A DNA stretch of 64,000 nucleotides from the NCBI RefSeq assembly GCF_026230105.1, contig NC_079482.1, forward strand, positions 12,028,001 through 12,092,000, written 5' to 3'. A model generated the notes under the pieces. The model saw only the letters and a program-made list of their open reading frames with translations, did no database searches and had not been told where the DNA came from. Position numbers and translations under genes: made by a program. The DNA is from Diorhabda sublineata (lineage: Eukaryota; Arthropoda; Insecta; Coleoptera; Chrysomelidae). Shown piece after piece: positions 38,000 through 49,279 of this stretch. Each line of letters opens with the position of its first letter. The first letter of the stretch is position 1.

Positions 38000-38760
38000 A
38001 CCCGAAAGAAATGTCGTTTTTATTTAATCGGTAATGTAACCACCTTAGTTATCATCATGTTGCCATGTAGTGTGCAAATTTTCATCGCCGCACCAATAAG
38101 AATCAAATACCTTTTGAGTAAAATAGTGCGAGATGGCATTTTAGACATTATCTAAATTTTTTTCCACCTATCAAATTTTATAGCGATTGGAATAAATGGT
38201 AATCGAGGTTCGCGTATGGTGGGTGAGGCTCTTTTGTTGACAATCGCCGCTTTTTTGCGATGTAAGCCTGGCTTCGCAGTACTTTGACAAGAGCCACTAC
38301 CTTTTGCATTATTATATAGCACCCATTTCTAGTATCCAGTGATCAAACTATCAAAAGACGGTTCTGATGGCGTTGTAGTAATATATTTTATATGATGGAT
38401 CGGTTCGCTTTGTTCTCTTTGGACACATTATGGGGACCAAATCATCTGTTCTGTTTATTTCCCCAATCTGCTGCAAATGTTCTTGTTTCCAATTCTGCCC
38501 TTAGAATATCATTTTCTTCTTATGTTGGCCTTCCTGATTAATAGGAGTCAGAGGAACCAAAATTAGGCGGTATGAGCTTAGAAAACCATCTTTGGCATTT
38601 ACGATCGTCTGATGCACTTGTATAAACATCGCAAATGTTTTTGGTCGCAACTATGTGATTACCTTTGCGAATTTCAAAAGGCACACATGCTGGATATGTT
38701 TCAACTAAAAGTCTTTTTGCGAAACATACAGAGCCTTCCGCAATCACGAGTCAATAATAT
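38000..38760 (-). pseudogene. mariner-family transposase, decayed, first catalytic Asp lost
   Basis: On the minus strand 38700-38540 gives an HTH region (IRKGNHIVATKNICDVY then RKCQRWFSKL...NFGSSDSY). Near 38345 comes ITG-Y-stop-KWVLYNNAKG, where mariners have ITGDEKWxLYxN; the catalytic GAC is now TAC and the next Glu codon is TAG. Near 38205 PPYANLDYHLFQSL retains the third Asp. The stretch holding the second catalytic Asp between them is deleted. It is clearly a different mariner lineage from the copies at 15036 and 43605. TIRs were not found. Confidence 0.75.
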
Positions 38761-38779
38761 TTGATTGTTCCTTTAGGAA

Positions 38780-40390
38780 ATTAATCAAAATATGTATATC
38801 TTGGCATTGGAATTGGTGATTCTGATCTGACATACAGAGGTGGTCAGTCAGATCATTGAAACATGCATGAACACCGACTTTCTCGTAAACGTAATATTCC
38901 AGTCTACATTATTTTAGTTATTTTTCATATCACATAAATTGCTACAAAACTAGACTACAGTCACTTTCAATAGTATCGCTTATTTTTTTTACAGTAGCGG
39001 TTGAAAAATCTAATTGGAGGTGGTAGAGAAAACAAAAAAGGAAAATAAATCAATCCAAAAAAGTACCGTTTGGTTATTCTTATATTGTTGAAATTTTGAA
39101 ACTACTATCCGGAACAAAGCCTATCTAAAAGTTAAGTAATTGCATCGCCGCAAATCCCTAAGCCCGAAGGTTGTATTGCAAAATATATAATAATTTCTAT
39201 AGTATTTATTATTAATTAGACGTTTTTAAGGGGTGGACACTAACATTTGAGTAATCCTGTATTAAAACTTTACTATTACATAATATTTACAAATTGCATT
39301 TTCCTGATTACTACATTCATTGTCGTTAAATATCAAAAAGATTTTCTTTTATCTATGCAAATGAAAGTGTAAATTTTTCCAAATACTTTGAGAAAATCGA
39401 AAATGAGATAAATAATAATTATCAAAGTTCTATAAGTCGGAATTTATTTAGAATGAAGAAAATTCATCTGAATTCTATATATTCTTATTCTATTTTGTTA
39501 AGAAATATAGCTAAAACAAATCGCAGTATTTCTGAAGCTCATTAAAGCAATTTTCTTACAAATATAGTTTTTGTGAATTTGAGTCTACTTTTTGAATATT
39601 ATTAAATTTCATTCTAAAATAAGTCAATGATTAGGTACTCACCTGATATTACGAAATAATAAATAGCAGTCTACACTTCTGATATCTAGATGATCACTGC
39701 TGAGACTATCTCAATAAGAAATGTTGCGTGAAAGTAAAAGCAGAGGGAGAGTAGAATCTTGGAAACTTTCGCGTGTGTAACCGTAATGTCTGAGGTATTT
39801 GAATATTATATTGACCTTGAATCGTATAATTTTGCTAATGGATACACAAATAAATGATATATAATAAAAAGCCAAGAAAACAATTTTTCAAGCCTCATTT
39901 CTAGATAAATTGTTGCCAATCCTAAATTTAAGACTTTATTATCTTCAAATTAAAGAAAAACTCCATAAAAATTCGGAAAAAGGGGGAATATTATTTATTT
40001 GATATATTATATTTTGAGACAAAACATAAATAGAAAAACTTATAGTGGACTGATAATTTTGACTGTCTGGCTAGACGTATTTCTGTAGTGGATCTGAATA
40101 AAACTTCCTGACGTCACGTAAAAATCACTAAGTTCGAACGTGCACAACTAGAGGGGAAAATAATGAAACAAGAAATTAATAAATTATTAGAATACATTAA
40201 ACGGCTGTGCAACTATGTTCAATTTGAGCATCGAACCAGGATCGTAGTATACTCGTAAGTATATAGAGCTAAATGCCAACCGTCTGTCTAGACGGCCGTG
40301 CCCAGTGGATTAATAATAATAATTCTCATCTAAAGATCATTCGGCAATAGGAGGAAGAAAATCGGAAGGAAATGTTAAGATTTTCACCGA
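38780..40390. other. AT-rich spacer, one candidate exon, no gene seen
   Basis: Apart from the candidate minus-strand first exon near 39643, nothing was recognised. Confidence 0.35.
39643..39720 (-). promoter_or_regulatory. Candidate non-coding first exon with strong splice donor
   Basis: On the minus strand, AATATCAG|GTGAGT (donor at 39642-39637) is a near-consensus 5' splice site with no open frame before it. Upstream is an initiator-like TCTCAGCAGT (about 39707-39698) and GAGA-type CTCTCCCTCTGC further out (about 39750). The CBM14 gene's first coding exon begins with an acceptor and needs such a 5' UTR exon, which would make a 19-kb first intron. The link is inference only; it may belong to another gene or none. 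Confidence 0.25.
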
Positions 40391-40399
40391 CACTCAAGA

Positions 40400-41130
40400 C
40401 ATATTGAGGTCAGTTGATTCCCTTGTCCTGGAAGAATACCTTTAGAAAAGAATTCTTGCAGGCGTTTATGGTTCCTTGAAGAGAAGACAGTTAATTATTC
40501 CAAGAACGAGAATGGCGGAGCTACTGAAGATAGTCCATCGTGAGCTCATATGGAAATGAAGAAAACACTAAGCGAATCGGTTGGAAATTTCATTGGATGA
40601 ACAGCTCCTGCGATGTGTAGGACTAGTTTTAGAAATGTAGGATTGATGGACCATATCGCAAAAAAAAACACTTATGAACAGTTTAATGTTGATAGTCGTT
40701 TCGAGAGGATTGCTTTAGATATCATTGGATAATTTCCGACGAATGAAAGCGATGGTTGATATATTCTAGTCGCAATGGATTATTTTACAAAGTATACGCG
40801 ATCCAGAATCAAAAGAATACAACTGTCGCGGAAATATTCACGAAAGCATTTATCAGCCGATATAGAGTGCTCTTGTCCACATCGATCAAGGAAGTAATTT
40901 CGAGAGCCATATGCTCCAGGAAATCTGTGAAAAACTGGAAATGAAAAGAGCAGAACAACCGCATCACATCCATAAACATATAGAATGGTCGAAAATATAT
41001 AGAGAACCATTGGAAGATACTTGTCTAAAATAGTTCTCAGCTTACATAGAGATTTGGACCAGTAAACCGAAAGTATTCACCAAAATCGACTAGCGCCGTT
41101 CGAAGGAGATCATGACCTAAAAGAAGGAGT
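40400..41130 (+). pseudogene. Ty3/gypsy integrase fragment
   Basis: Across shifted plus-strand frames come RFYW-like zinc-binding region remnants (about 40585-40660), FERIALDIIG (about 40708-40737, first catalytic Asp), YILVAMDYFTKY, then HIDQGSNFES (about 40880, second Asp), QEICEKLEMKR, a MVE-containing block (about 40985, catalytic Glu) and HRDLDQ. This is the order of a gypsy-type integrase core. Frame changes and stops show it is dead. No flanking RT or LTR was recognised. Confidence 0.75.
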
Positions 41131-41512
41131 GAAGAGTCTCAGCCTGAACCTTTGTTTTGTGATTGAAGATGTTTAGATAAATAAGAAGAGCATTACAATA
41201 TGCATAAAATATATTAAGCTTGTCTACCTAAACGAGAAAACAAAACTCTGAACCCCAGAGATCGACAGAAATTGATTAAAAGTCGTTTAATCTACCAACA
41301 TATAGAATATAAACGATTCATTGTAGCTAGAGGGTCTAATTATGATTTTTTTTAGTTTAGGTGAAGTTATTGTTAAATTCTCAGTTCAATTGTCGGTATT
41401 TAATCTGTTTTCTAAATATTGTATTGTTATTTCCATGCAATTTTTTGGAACACTTTAAGAATCGTCTGTAGCATATAACACATATAACCTGAAAAATTAT
41501 ACCGAGCACACA

Positions 41513-41618
41513 GTTTACACTACCGCTACACTAACACTCACAATTACACTATCTTGAGTTATTATCTTGAGATACGTGTAATTCTAATTGTAAATGTTGG
41601 TGTAGTGGTAGTGTAAAC
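41513..41618. repeat. 106-bp hairpin element
   Basis: GTTTACACTACCGCTACAC (41513-41531) is nearly the reverse complement of GTGTAGTGGTAGTGTAAAC (41600-41618), and pairing continues inward with a few mismatches to about 41548. The loop carries a repeated TATCTTGAG. Micro-MITE or foldback. Confidence 0.85.
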
Positions 41619-41887
41619 ACAGATGAATATCACCAACGGTTCTAAAATTTACAACTTAGATGAAGAATCATGATACCTAGATTTATGGTACATATTGATA
41701 TTATTTTCACAAAAAATGTATTCTCCGTAACATCTTCACATGGCAAGCACCACTCGAGTGTAAAAGGAATTAACATCTTTTTACATAAATCCCAGCAACC
41801 AGCAAAATTGTTCTATATTTTTATATTTTTATTGTTTGACATACAAATCAGAGTGCTGCGCTAATTTGTGAATGTGCCTCGTTAGAG

Positions 41888-42350
41888 AGAGAAAGAGAGA
41901 GAGAAATGCTTTATTGTCAAAAATGTTACAATTTGTGAACAAAAGCTTGTAAAAACTGAAAAACAAACATCAAAATAACTAAATAAAGACACAATTAAAA
42001 TAAAATAGAATTTCAATATACAGAATAAAACCACAATCAGTAACAAAATTATAGGTAGTAGTAATAGATAATAATTAGTATATAAAACCATAGCAAAAAT
42101 TAAACCAGTATACACCGTAATTAAATATTATTATTAAAATAGAAGTCGTTTACAGAGTCAAAGGCACTTTCCAATAAATATGCCCTTAATTATTGCGGAA
42201 TGCGGGAAAAGATGATATCGATTTGATTTCAATTGGCAAGTGATTGTGCATTTTTTTTGCATTGTAAAATATTGAGACCTTAACTAATTCTAAACGTGGA
42301 GTAGATAGGTAAAGGTCATGCTCCGCGTTCCTAAGTAAATAGCCGTGCCC
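41888..42350 (-). mobile_element. 3' end of a LINE (same family as 42990-45412), inverted
   Basis: Reverse complement matches the 3' terminus of the plus-strand LINE at 45053-45412: RNAEHDLYLSTPRLELVK-type coding, IFYNAKKMHNHLPIEIKSI, VNDYF-like end, AT-rich 3' UTR, then ACAATAAAGCATTTCTCTCTC and a (GA)n tail (41885-41905). Only the end is present, i.e. 5'-truncated. Confidence 0.85.
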
Positions 42351-42989
42351 TACTGTTTAGTCCAAGCATCCATTGATATAGATGTCATTTCATTAATTTA
42401 TTCTTTCGAATTCAAATAATTTCGATTTTCATTCACTTAATTTTTCTTTATTTCTATCACTTTAAAAGATAATTATTATTTTTCAAATCAAATTTATAGT
42501 AAAATTTAGTAATATACATATGAATTTTATAATAATAATTACTCAAAACCAGCGTAGAAATAATTTCGAACTTAAAAATGATCTTAAATCAACTTAACAT
42601 ACAAGTCTAGCCGGAGAAAAAAATATATACTCATATTTATCTTATACAAATCAATTAAAATACCCAGTGCCATAGAAACAAATAACAGATAATATTAATT
42701 TATTCCAAAAACATTTTTGTGTACATGTTTGTTATGTCTAACTTATATACGTTAGAATTTAAGCGCTATTAGTTGGACATTCAAATTTTCATTCAATAAT
42801 TTTTTTTGATGTAAGTACTGGACGAATCGAACCTGATGTCAGAATAGCTAACCATATTTAACATATGTCGAATTGTTGATCTTTGTAAAGTTGAACTGGT
42901 AAAAAAAAACAAAAAACAATGGATGAGTGAAAGACAAAAATTCATTTTCCAAATTCCCATTCAAGATTCCAAGATTTGTCTCCAATTGA
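42351..42989. other. AT-rich spacer between the two inverted LINE copies
   Basis: Nothing recognised. Confidence 0.35.
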
Positions 42990-45412
42990 GAATGTGTGAG
43001 ATATAATCAATAGAAGGTTAAAAAAATTACAGCTTTCTCCTCAAACACAGAACACCTGACGCTGACGTGCATAATTTCTTTCACAAACTACTGACCTTAC
43101 TGGAGTCCTTTCCTCTAAGAAGCAAACTAATTCTAGTCTATGTCGTGTCACCGACTGTACAGTCTTTAATTCAGGAGATTCGATCATGAAGCAGTGATAA
43201 CAAAATTTCCGGTAAAATCCAATACTAACAATGTCTCTCGCAAATTATGCCGTATCTTTTCGAAAAAAAGTTTTCAAAACTTCAAGCACAGTTGTCAAAC
43301 AACTGACTGGAACATGTTCTCTGGTGATGTGGAGTTCGAATTTTCTAGATTCATAAAAACACTAACTAATCTGGAATCCAATTCTTTTTCTCTCGGGCGT
43401 ATTTGAAATAAACAAAATAACGTATGGTCCACTAAAGGTTCACGTATATCTGCAAAGAACATCGATCTTTATCTCACCTAAGGAAATTTTCGGAGAGGAT
43501 CTCGGATCTAGGAAATAAGCCTTCTTCATCGAGCATAATCTCTACTTCACCTGATATCCTCAATTATTACTTTGTAAATGTAGCCAAAAATTTATCAAAT
43601 TCTTCGAGGATATATTGAAAAATTCTTATCCTATTATAGAACCAAACAAAATTTCAGAGTGTCGTCATTCCATCGACAGTTGTTTGTTTCTGGATCGTAG
43701 AAATGTACCCAAGTCTCATCCCTAGTAAAATATCGGTTTAAGAAGTCTACATCGTTTTCAAATCGAGAACAGATCGAACGCGATGCTTCTACCCTTGTAC
43801 GCTTTTGGTCAACATTCAAACATTTGGGGATCCATTTTGCAGCAATTTTTCTCATGTCCAAATTGACGTGAACTATATGATGAACGCGTGCGTATGAAAT
43901 ATTGTCATGAACTACATCGATATTTTCGGGGACTGACAGAGAAACTGACCTTCCCGATCGGTTTCCTTCAATGGAAAATTTACCTCTTTTGAAGCTTGTA
44001 GTCCAATTTTTCAGGGTCGCATACGAAGGACATTGGTCACCAAGGGTATTAAGCTTATCTTCGTTAATCTTCTTACTTCTTAACCCTTTTAAATACAGGT
44101 ACTTGAAGATGGCTCGATACTCCAATTTTTCGATTTTCACAATTTCGGCGGACATCTTTCCTCTTTCAATTGATTGGGTAACTCTGGTTTACTTTTTTGA
44201 CGTCAAACTTCACACTGATACTTCATGTGTCATGGCATTTTTCCTAATTGCCTTAAGACGGCTATAATTATACCTCTGCATAAAAGAGGAGATAAAAATC
44301 AAGCATCGAATTATCGCCCAATTGCACTCCTTTCCACGTTATCTAAGATCATAGAAAGATTAGTCAAAAAAAAGGGATTTTATAATTTTTGTTTAAATAC
44401 AAAATACTTACTACCCATCAATTTGGGTTTATAAGTAACAAATCCATAAATGATGCTATCACTCCAATGCAACTGTTAATCATAATATTTCAATCAACAA
44501 ATTGCAGTACTACGGTTTCAGGGGAACACCTCACGCATGGTTTAAGTCATACCTTACCAACAGAAGTCAGTTTATAAGGGTTGAAAAACGATGTCATCTT
44601 GTAAGTCAATAGAATGTGGAGTGCCCAAAGGCTCAGTACTAGGCCCTAGGATCATATCTAGTGACCTTATCACCCTTACATCATGGTGCGATTATAATCT
44701 TCTCTGTCTCAACATTTCTAAAACCAAAGTTATATAAAAATACATTGCAGCCTTTTTTAGTAAATAAATAGTTCCAAAGAACTGAACTTATCCACCTCCT
44801 TAACATTCTATTATGCCCTTATTGAGTCGCTTCTCCGATATGCCCTTCTCTTCTGGGGTTCGTGGGGTGCGACTCAATTTTAGCGAATCCTCAAACTACA
44901 AAAGAGAGCTGTTAGATATTTACTCGGACTAAACAGCAGGGTTCGCTATAAGACTACTTTAAAAGATTAAAAATTCTGACTCTTCCTTCCTTATTAATCT
45001 TCGAATCGTTTGCCTAATTCGTAAGCACGCTTCTCCAATTTCAGAAAGATCGTTGCACGGCTATTCACTTAGGAACGCGGAGCACGATCTTCACCTACCT
45101 ACTCCACGTTCAGAATTAGTTAAGGGCTAAATATTTTACAATGCAAAAAAATGCACAATCACTTGCCAATTGAAATCAAATCGATATCTTCTTTTTTCGT
45201 ATTCCGCAATAATTGTGCCTTTTACTCTGTAAACGACTTCTATTTTAATAATAATATTTAATTTTGGACATGCTACATACTGGTTCAATTTTTGCTAAGG
45301 ACACATATATAACTTATATACTAATTATTACCTATAACTATTACCTATAATTTTTTGTCTACAAATTGTTACAATTTTTTGACAATAAACCATTTCTCCC
45401 TCTCTCTGTTCC
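42990..45412 (+). mobile_element. Jockey/CR1-type LINE, decayed, with nested mariner
   Basis: Upstream of the mariner: endonuclease-RT linker blocks (LLTLLESFPLRSK about 43105; WSTKGSRISAKNIDLY about 43430; NYFVNVAKNLSNS about 43565-43600). Downstream: the RT starts with FPNCLKTAIIIPLHKRGDK, then NYRPIALLSTLSKIIERLVK (about 44245-44370) and THQFGFISNKSINDAI (44410-44460); VPKGSVLG-like remnants lie near 44620. The C-terminal LHGYSLRNAEHDLHLPTPRS (about 45055-45115), the 3' UTR and a CTC-rich tail follow. Roughly 80 residues expected between the two halves are missing at the mariner. Palm coding is largely deleted (YxDD block not seen). Confidence 0.8.
43605..44222 (-). mobile_element. mariner copy 2, internally deleted, nested in the LINE
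   Basis: Same family as 15036-16306. On the minus strand the transposase starts at 44155 and reads 173 codons through the HTH region and RDETWVHFYDPET (first catalytic motif). It then jumps from the CGACACTCTG point to the 3' region (ATTTTGTTTGGTTCTATA) and ends at 43605 with the terminus CGAGGATATATTGAAAAATTCTT. About 520 bp including both later Asp motifs are missing. A further 60-bp or so deletion after GTTCATGAC, relative to copy 1, happens to keep the frame. The 5' terminal repeat is absent and the TA flank at the 3' end has become TT. Confidence 0.9.
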
Positions 45413-45776
45413 TTAACGGTAATGATTCATGGTTTATGTCTTTGGGGATGTTGACGTAATTGAGTACCAAGATAGCATAGTGTGGAGGTGCACTATCTTG
45501 GTGTAGCCATAAATCATTTCCGTTTGGAAACAACCGGACCCTTTCGGGGAGCAAGAAATTTTGAAAAAAATTCAAAATATGGAACACCTGTTGAGGTTTT
45601 TTCTAAAAAGTATGGGGTACAATAATCCTATTATCTATTACTCCCGCCAAAACAGTAACTTCTTCTGTGAATTGAGTACAGTACTTTTGCATCCAGTGTG
45701 ATTTTCCGTACCGATAAGTCTGACAATTGACATGACCGTTCAGTAGGAATTTAGCTTCAGCAGAGAAAAGAACCTT
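45413..45776 (-). pseudogene. DDE transposase, C-terminal half (interrupted gene)
   Basis: The minus strand reads KVLFSAEAKFLLNGHVNCQT (from about 45776; family motif FSDEATFxLNGxVN, with the catalytic Asp replaced by Ala here), then VTVLAGVI, then NDLWLHQDSAPPHYAILVLNYVN (about 45515-45450; second Asp in QDxAPPHY). The third catalytic region is gone because the sequence runs into the tail of the plus-strand LINE. Its N-terminal half continues on the far side of the 45777-49552 element. Confidence 0.8.
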
Positions 45777-46070
45777 AGTAGATGTAATAGGCCGCTTCTA
45801 GCACAAGTACAGGGAAATGAATGCCAGAGATACAAATAGCGAAATGAATGAGTGCGAGCGATATGGCGAGATGTCACAGTGGCGTGACTTAGGGTCTCAT
45901 GACGTCACAGGAGGCATCGCAATTTTTCTTCCAATAGTCCATCATCGTTAATACATGTAGCTTCATCTGTTTGATAATAGCCACATTTCGATTGGCACCG
46001 CCATTTTTATTCTAATAGTCCGCCATTGTTCTATTTTATGTTTTTTTAATAAAAAATTCAGTTGGACAGA
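45777..46070. repeat. Left terminal inverted repeat
   Basis: Pairs with 49280-49552 reversed. Within it an approximately 80-bp segment is itself duplicated (AACAATGGCGGACTATT(A/G)GAATAAAAATGG appears twice in variant form on the minus strand). The best match extends to about 46032; weaker similarity continues to about 46070. Confidence 0.75.
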
Positions 46071-46660
46071 ATAAACACTGTCTCTTACGTTCTTCATTTA
46101 TTTACACACTATAAAATACACTTAACTTATAATGATTTACTTATATATATATCACTTTAATACTGTCTGCAATTATTTTCACTTATTGGTTCTTAATAGA
46201 ATTCTACAAAGTTCTAGAACAAAAAGAAATGAATAAATGGACTTTTCTAGAAATTATTTAGAAGCAATATTGTCAATAAACCACCTGCTTCTAAAGAAAT
46301 TATATACAAATAAACATGAAACGAAATCTGTCATTTATAAAAAATCGGAAAGACGCCGCCCGAAAAACGCGCACGAATTTGTCGAATTTTTAAAATTCCA
46401 TAGTAGCTGGACAGGGCCTGCATAGGGAACCATTTTGCGAATTTGTTCGTAACAGTATTACCACATTCTATGGAAATTGATTTATCTTGGTGATATTGTA
46501 AAAAATAATAATTTAGTCTAAATTATAATATTTCGAAAATAAACTCTTATCGTACAGGAAACCATTATTTTCTACAATTGAAGTATTATCTCAAATCATA
46601 TAGCAGGTGGTGTTTTTTGGCTTAACTTTCAATTTATCTATCACGTGTCAACAAACACAT
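46071..46660. other. Element interior upstream of the promoter
   Basis: No recognised coding. A 62-codon ORF at 46237-46425 resembles nothing I know. Confidence 0.3.
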
Positions 46661-46669
46661 CTCCATAAA

Positions 46670-46700
46670 TATATAAACATTGTAACAAGGATATCAGTCC
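46670..46700 (+). promoter_or_regulatory. Candidate core promoter (TATA box plus arthropod initiator)
   Basis: TATATAAA at 46670-46677 and ATCAGTC at 46694-46700 (initiator A at 46696) are spaced 26 bp from TATA start to the initiator A, slightly short of the usual 30. They lie about 120 bp upstream of the small ORF, with a TCA-repeat leader between. Confidence 0.45.
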
Positions 46701-46818
46701 TGAAGTGAACGTACCATCGTCATCATCATCATCGTCATCTCCATAAGCAGTGTGAGCTAAGTATTTCATCTATATATTTTATTTTTTATAAAATTCTCAA
46801 TTTTCGTATTTTTTTAAA

Positions 46819-47016
46819 ATGGATTCAAAAGAGAAGAGAAACAAAAAATTGTATGAATTAACTAAGGACACACCCTATCTAATTGTAAGGAGCAATGTAG
46901 TGAATACTCGTTTTGATAACGCAGTACTATTGGTGTTGGGAAAGGTTCAAGTGTTTTTTCCCAATAGGGTAACGAAAATTTATGAGGATAAAGTGGAACG
47001 TTTAATGGAAAAGTAG
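46819..47016 (+). CDS. Small ORF of the Polinton-like element, copy 1
   Basis: ATG opens MDSKEKRNKKLYELTKDTPY; 65 codons to TAG. Such short proteins with a TKDTPY start, an AVLL-like strand and a PNRVTKIYE block occur beside type B polymerases in insect mobile elements; function unknown to me, perhaps nucleic-acid binding. Its TAG corresponds to AAG in the downstream copy, where the homologous sequence continues KYSIVFRGK, so copy 1 is probably truncated by a nonsense mutation. Confidence 0.5.
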   Translation: MDSKEKRNKKLYELTKDTPYLIVRSNVVNTRFDNAVLLVLGKVQVFFPNRVTKIYEDKVERLMEK

Positions 47017-47135
47017 TATTTCATAGTTTTTCGAAGGAAAATCAAATCAACTTTCATCATTTGAAATAATTGAAAATTAAGTAAGTTTTTATTGTTTTTT
47101 TATCTTCTTGTGAAAATCAACTTTCATATTTTTAG

Positions 47136-47395
47136 ATGGATTCAAAAGAAATTAATGAAGTTTCTGTTGAAGAGAGAAAATAAACAAAAAAATTATATGA
47201 ATTATCTAAAGACACACCCTATTGAATTGTAAGGGGCAATGTGGTGAATACTCTTTTTGGTACTATTGGTATTGGGAGAAGTGAAGTGTTTTTGTCCAAT
47301 AGGGTAACGAAAATTTATGAGGATATAATGAAATATTTAACGGAAAAGAAGTATTCCATAGTTTTTCGAGGGAAACTCGAACTGGAAAGTCAATC
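47136..47395 (+). pseudogene. Small ORF of the Polinton-like element, copy 2
   Basis: Starts again with ATGGATTCAAAAGA directly after an acceptor-like ATATTTTTAG. It matches copy 1 through the shared PYxIVRxNVVNT and PNRVTKIYED regions but has in-frame stops (near 47180 and 47224) and a deletion in the middle. The intercopy segment starts with a donor-like AAGTAAGT (about 47078), so this may be a duplicated exon. Confidence 0.6.
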
Positions 47396-47449
47396 TTAAT
47401 ATATTTATTCGCGCCAATAAACATTTACCAATTGGCATAATACATGAAA

Positions 47450-49211
47450 TTTAAGCATTTCAAAAAATTAATTTTAAATTACATATTGGTATCCGGGCAT
47501 TAATAAGAAACTTAGTAACAGGTTTAAATGGCTAAATATAAATGTTTCATCAGCTTTTCAGTCTAGAATTAGGACAGGTATCTTAGTCAATTTGCTTCAT
47601 AAGGATTTGATTAAATCTCTAATTGATTTTTCCAATATATTTCAAAATAAAATGAGAAAAAAAATTTTAAGCACATTTCAGATAATTAAGTTAATGCTAC
47701 TTTTTATGGTGAATTTATTAAATCTTCAGAGTATAATGATGTTATAGATTTAAAATATTTTGATACTAAAAAAAACTATAGATGCATTGACAAATCCACA
47801 GCGTTGGTTTCAAGATAATATAATTTATAAAATTGCAAATAAATTATCAGAATTTCAAGAACGCGATTCAGGGTAAGCTTTGAATGAAATAATTTCACTA
47901 GAAATAAATATAAATTGATACGAAATCGAGATTGGTTTATCTTACAATGAGTTACCTAAAAAAATTTAAAAAATATGCCTGTATAAATATTAAAAATACT
48001 GATCAGGCATGTTTTTATTGGTCTATTGTAAGTGTTTTATATCCATTTCACAGTACAGTTTTAAATAGTAAAATATCTAAATTTGAAAAATTAAATGAAA
48101 TTTCCATTAACGTTTACGCTTTAGAATTGAATTTAGTACCAGCATTAATAACTAAAAATAAATAACAAAATCATATGAATTTGCTTTTATTTCAAAATAA
48201 ATTTCTTCCGAAATTAAATGACTACCAAGCCCCACCTAAATTGAAGATGATGAGGATGCATAAATTAAATATCATTATTGTTGGATTAAAGACTTGTTGA
48301 GACTTGTTTCGAATCATTTATAAGAAAAACGATATAAAAAAATCATTTGTGATAGATGTATAAATTTCTTTTCTACTTGAGATAAATTGGATAATCATGA
48401 AAAATTGTGTTCAGAATTTTATGATTACAAGGTTTCTTTTCCTCAGTATGATCATGTAGAGTTTAGAAATTTTGCTTATAAGCAAATTACCCCTTTTGAT
48501 ATAACCGCACATTTTGAATGCATTTTGAAAGATGTGAAAGACTAAGCTGAAATTAAAACTTTAAAATATCAAAAACAGAGCGTATAGTGCGGCCTATTAG
48601 GTATGTGAAATGTTCGTAAGAGTTTTCATATTTCAACAGCTATCGAGGTGAAGATTGTGTGTCTTAGTTTGCGAACCAATTATCAGATGTGGGAAAATTG
48701 ATCGAATCTAAATTTTAAAAAATTGCTCCAATGATAGATAATTCAAATCTATCAAGCCACTAAGGCTATGATTCTCATTTTATCATCACTTCATTAAAAG
48801 ATAATCTAACAGTTTTGCCTGTTAACAAAGAAAAATATATTTCTTTTACGTTAACCGACTATAACAGTTATATAAAATTTCGATTCATTGATTCATTTAG
48901 ATTTATGAGAGTACATCTTTGGATGAGTTGGTGAGCACTATGAGTAAAAGCGACTTTAAAATTTCTCTAAAAGAGTTTTTTTATTCAGATGTTGAAAAAT
49001 TTCAATTGTTGACTGAGAAGGGAATATTTTGTTTTGGTTATATAAATTCTAGGGATAAACAGAGGAAAACATCGCTACCATCCATACATTCATTTTACAA
49101 TAAACTAAATGATGAACACATTAGAAGAAAAATATACTCATGCTCAAAAAGTTTGCAATATTCAGATTTATATTTAAAGACTAACGTTACACACCTACCT
49201 CGCGATTAATT
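47450..49211 (+). pseudogene. Protein-primed type B DNA polymerase (Polinton type), N-terminal and exonuclease part, decayed
   Basis: Blocks in the family order: SAFQSRIRTGILVN (about 47558), ALTNPQRWF (about 47790), CINIKNTDQACFYWSIVS (about 47975-48030), NEISINVYALEL, a cysteine-containing region (about 48350-48430), ITAHFECIL (about 48500, equivalent to the first exonuclease motif), SFLDKL-like text before 48940, and LQYSDLYLKTNV (about 49155-49190) near the exonuclease III motif. The coding then stops at the inverted repeat, so the polymerase palm motifs are absent. Many stops and frame changes. Assignment to Polinton/Maverick-like mobile DNA is by these blocks; whether it was a transposon or an integrated related virus cannot be told. 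Confidence 0.75.
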
Positions 49212-49279
49212 CCATAACAAGTCTTAACGGTACAATTGATCGAAGTGGTCAATTTTGACCATGGAGATCGGGATGAATT

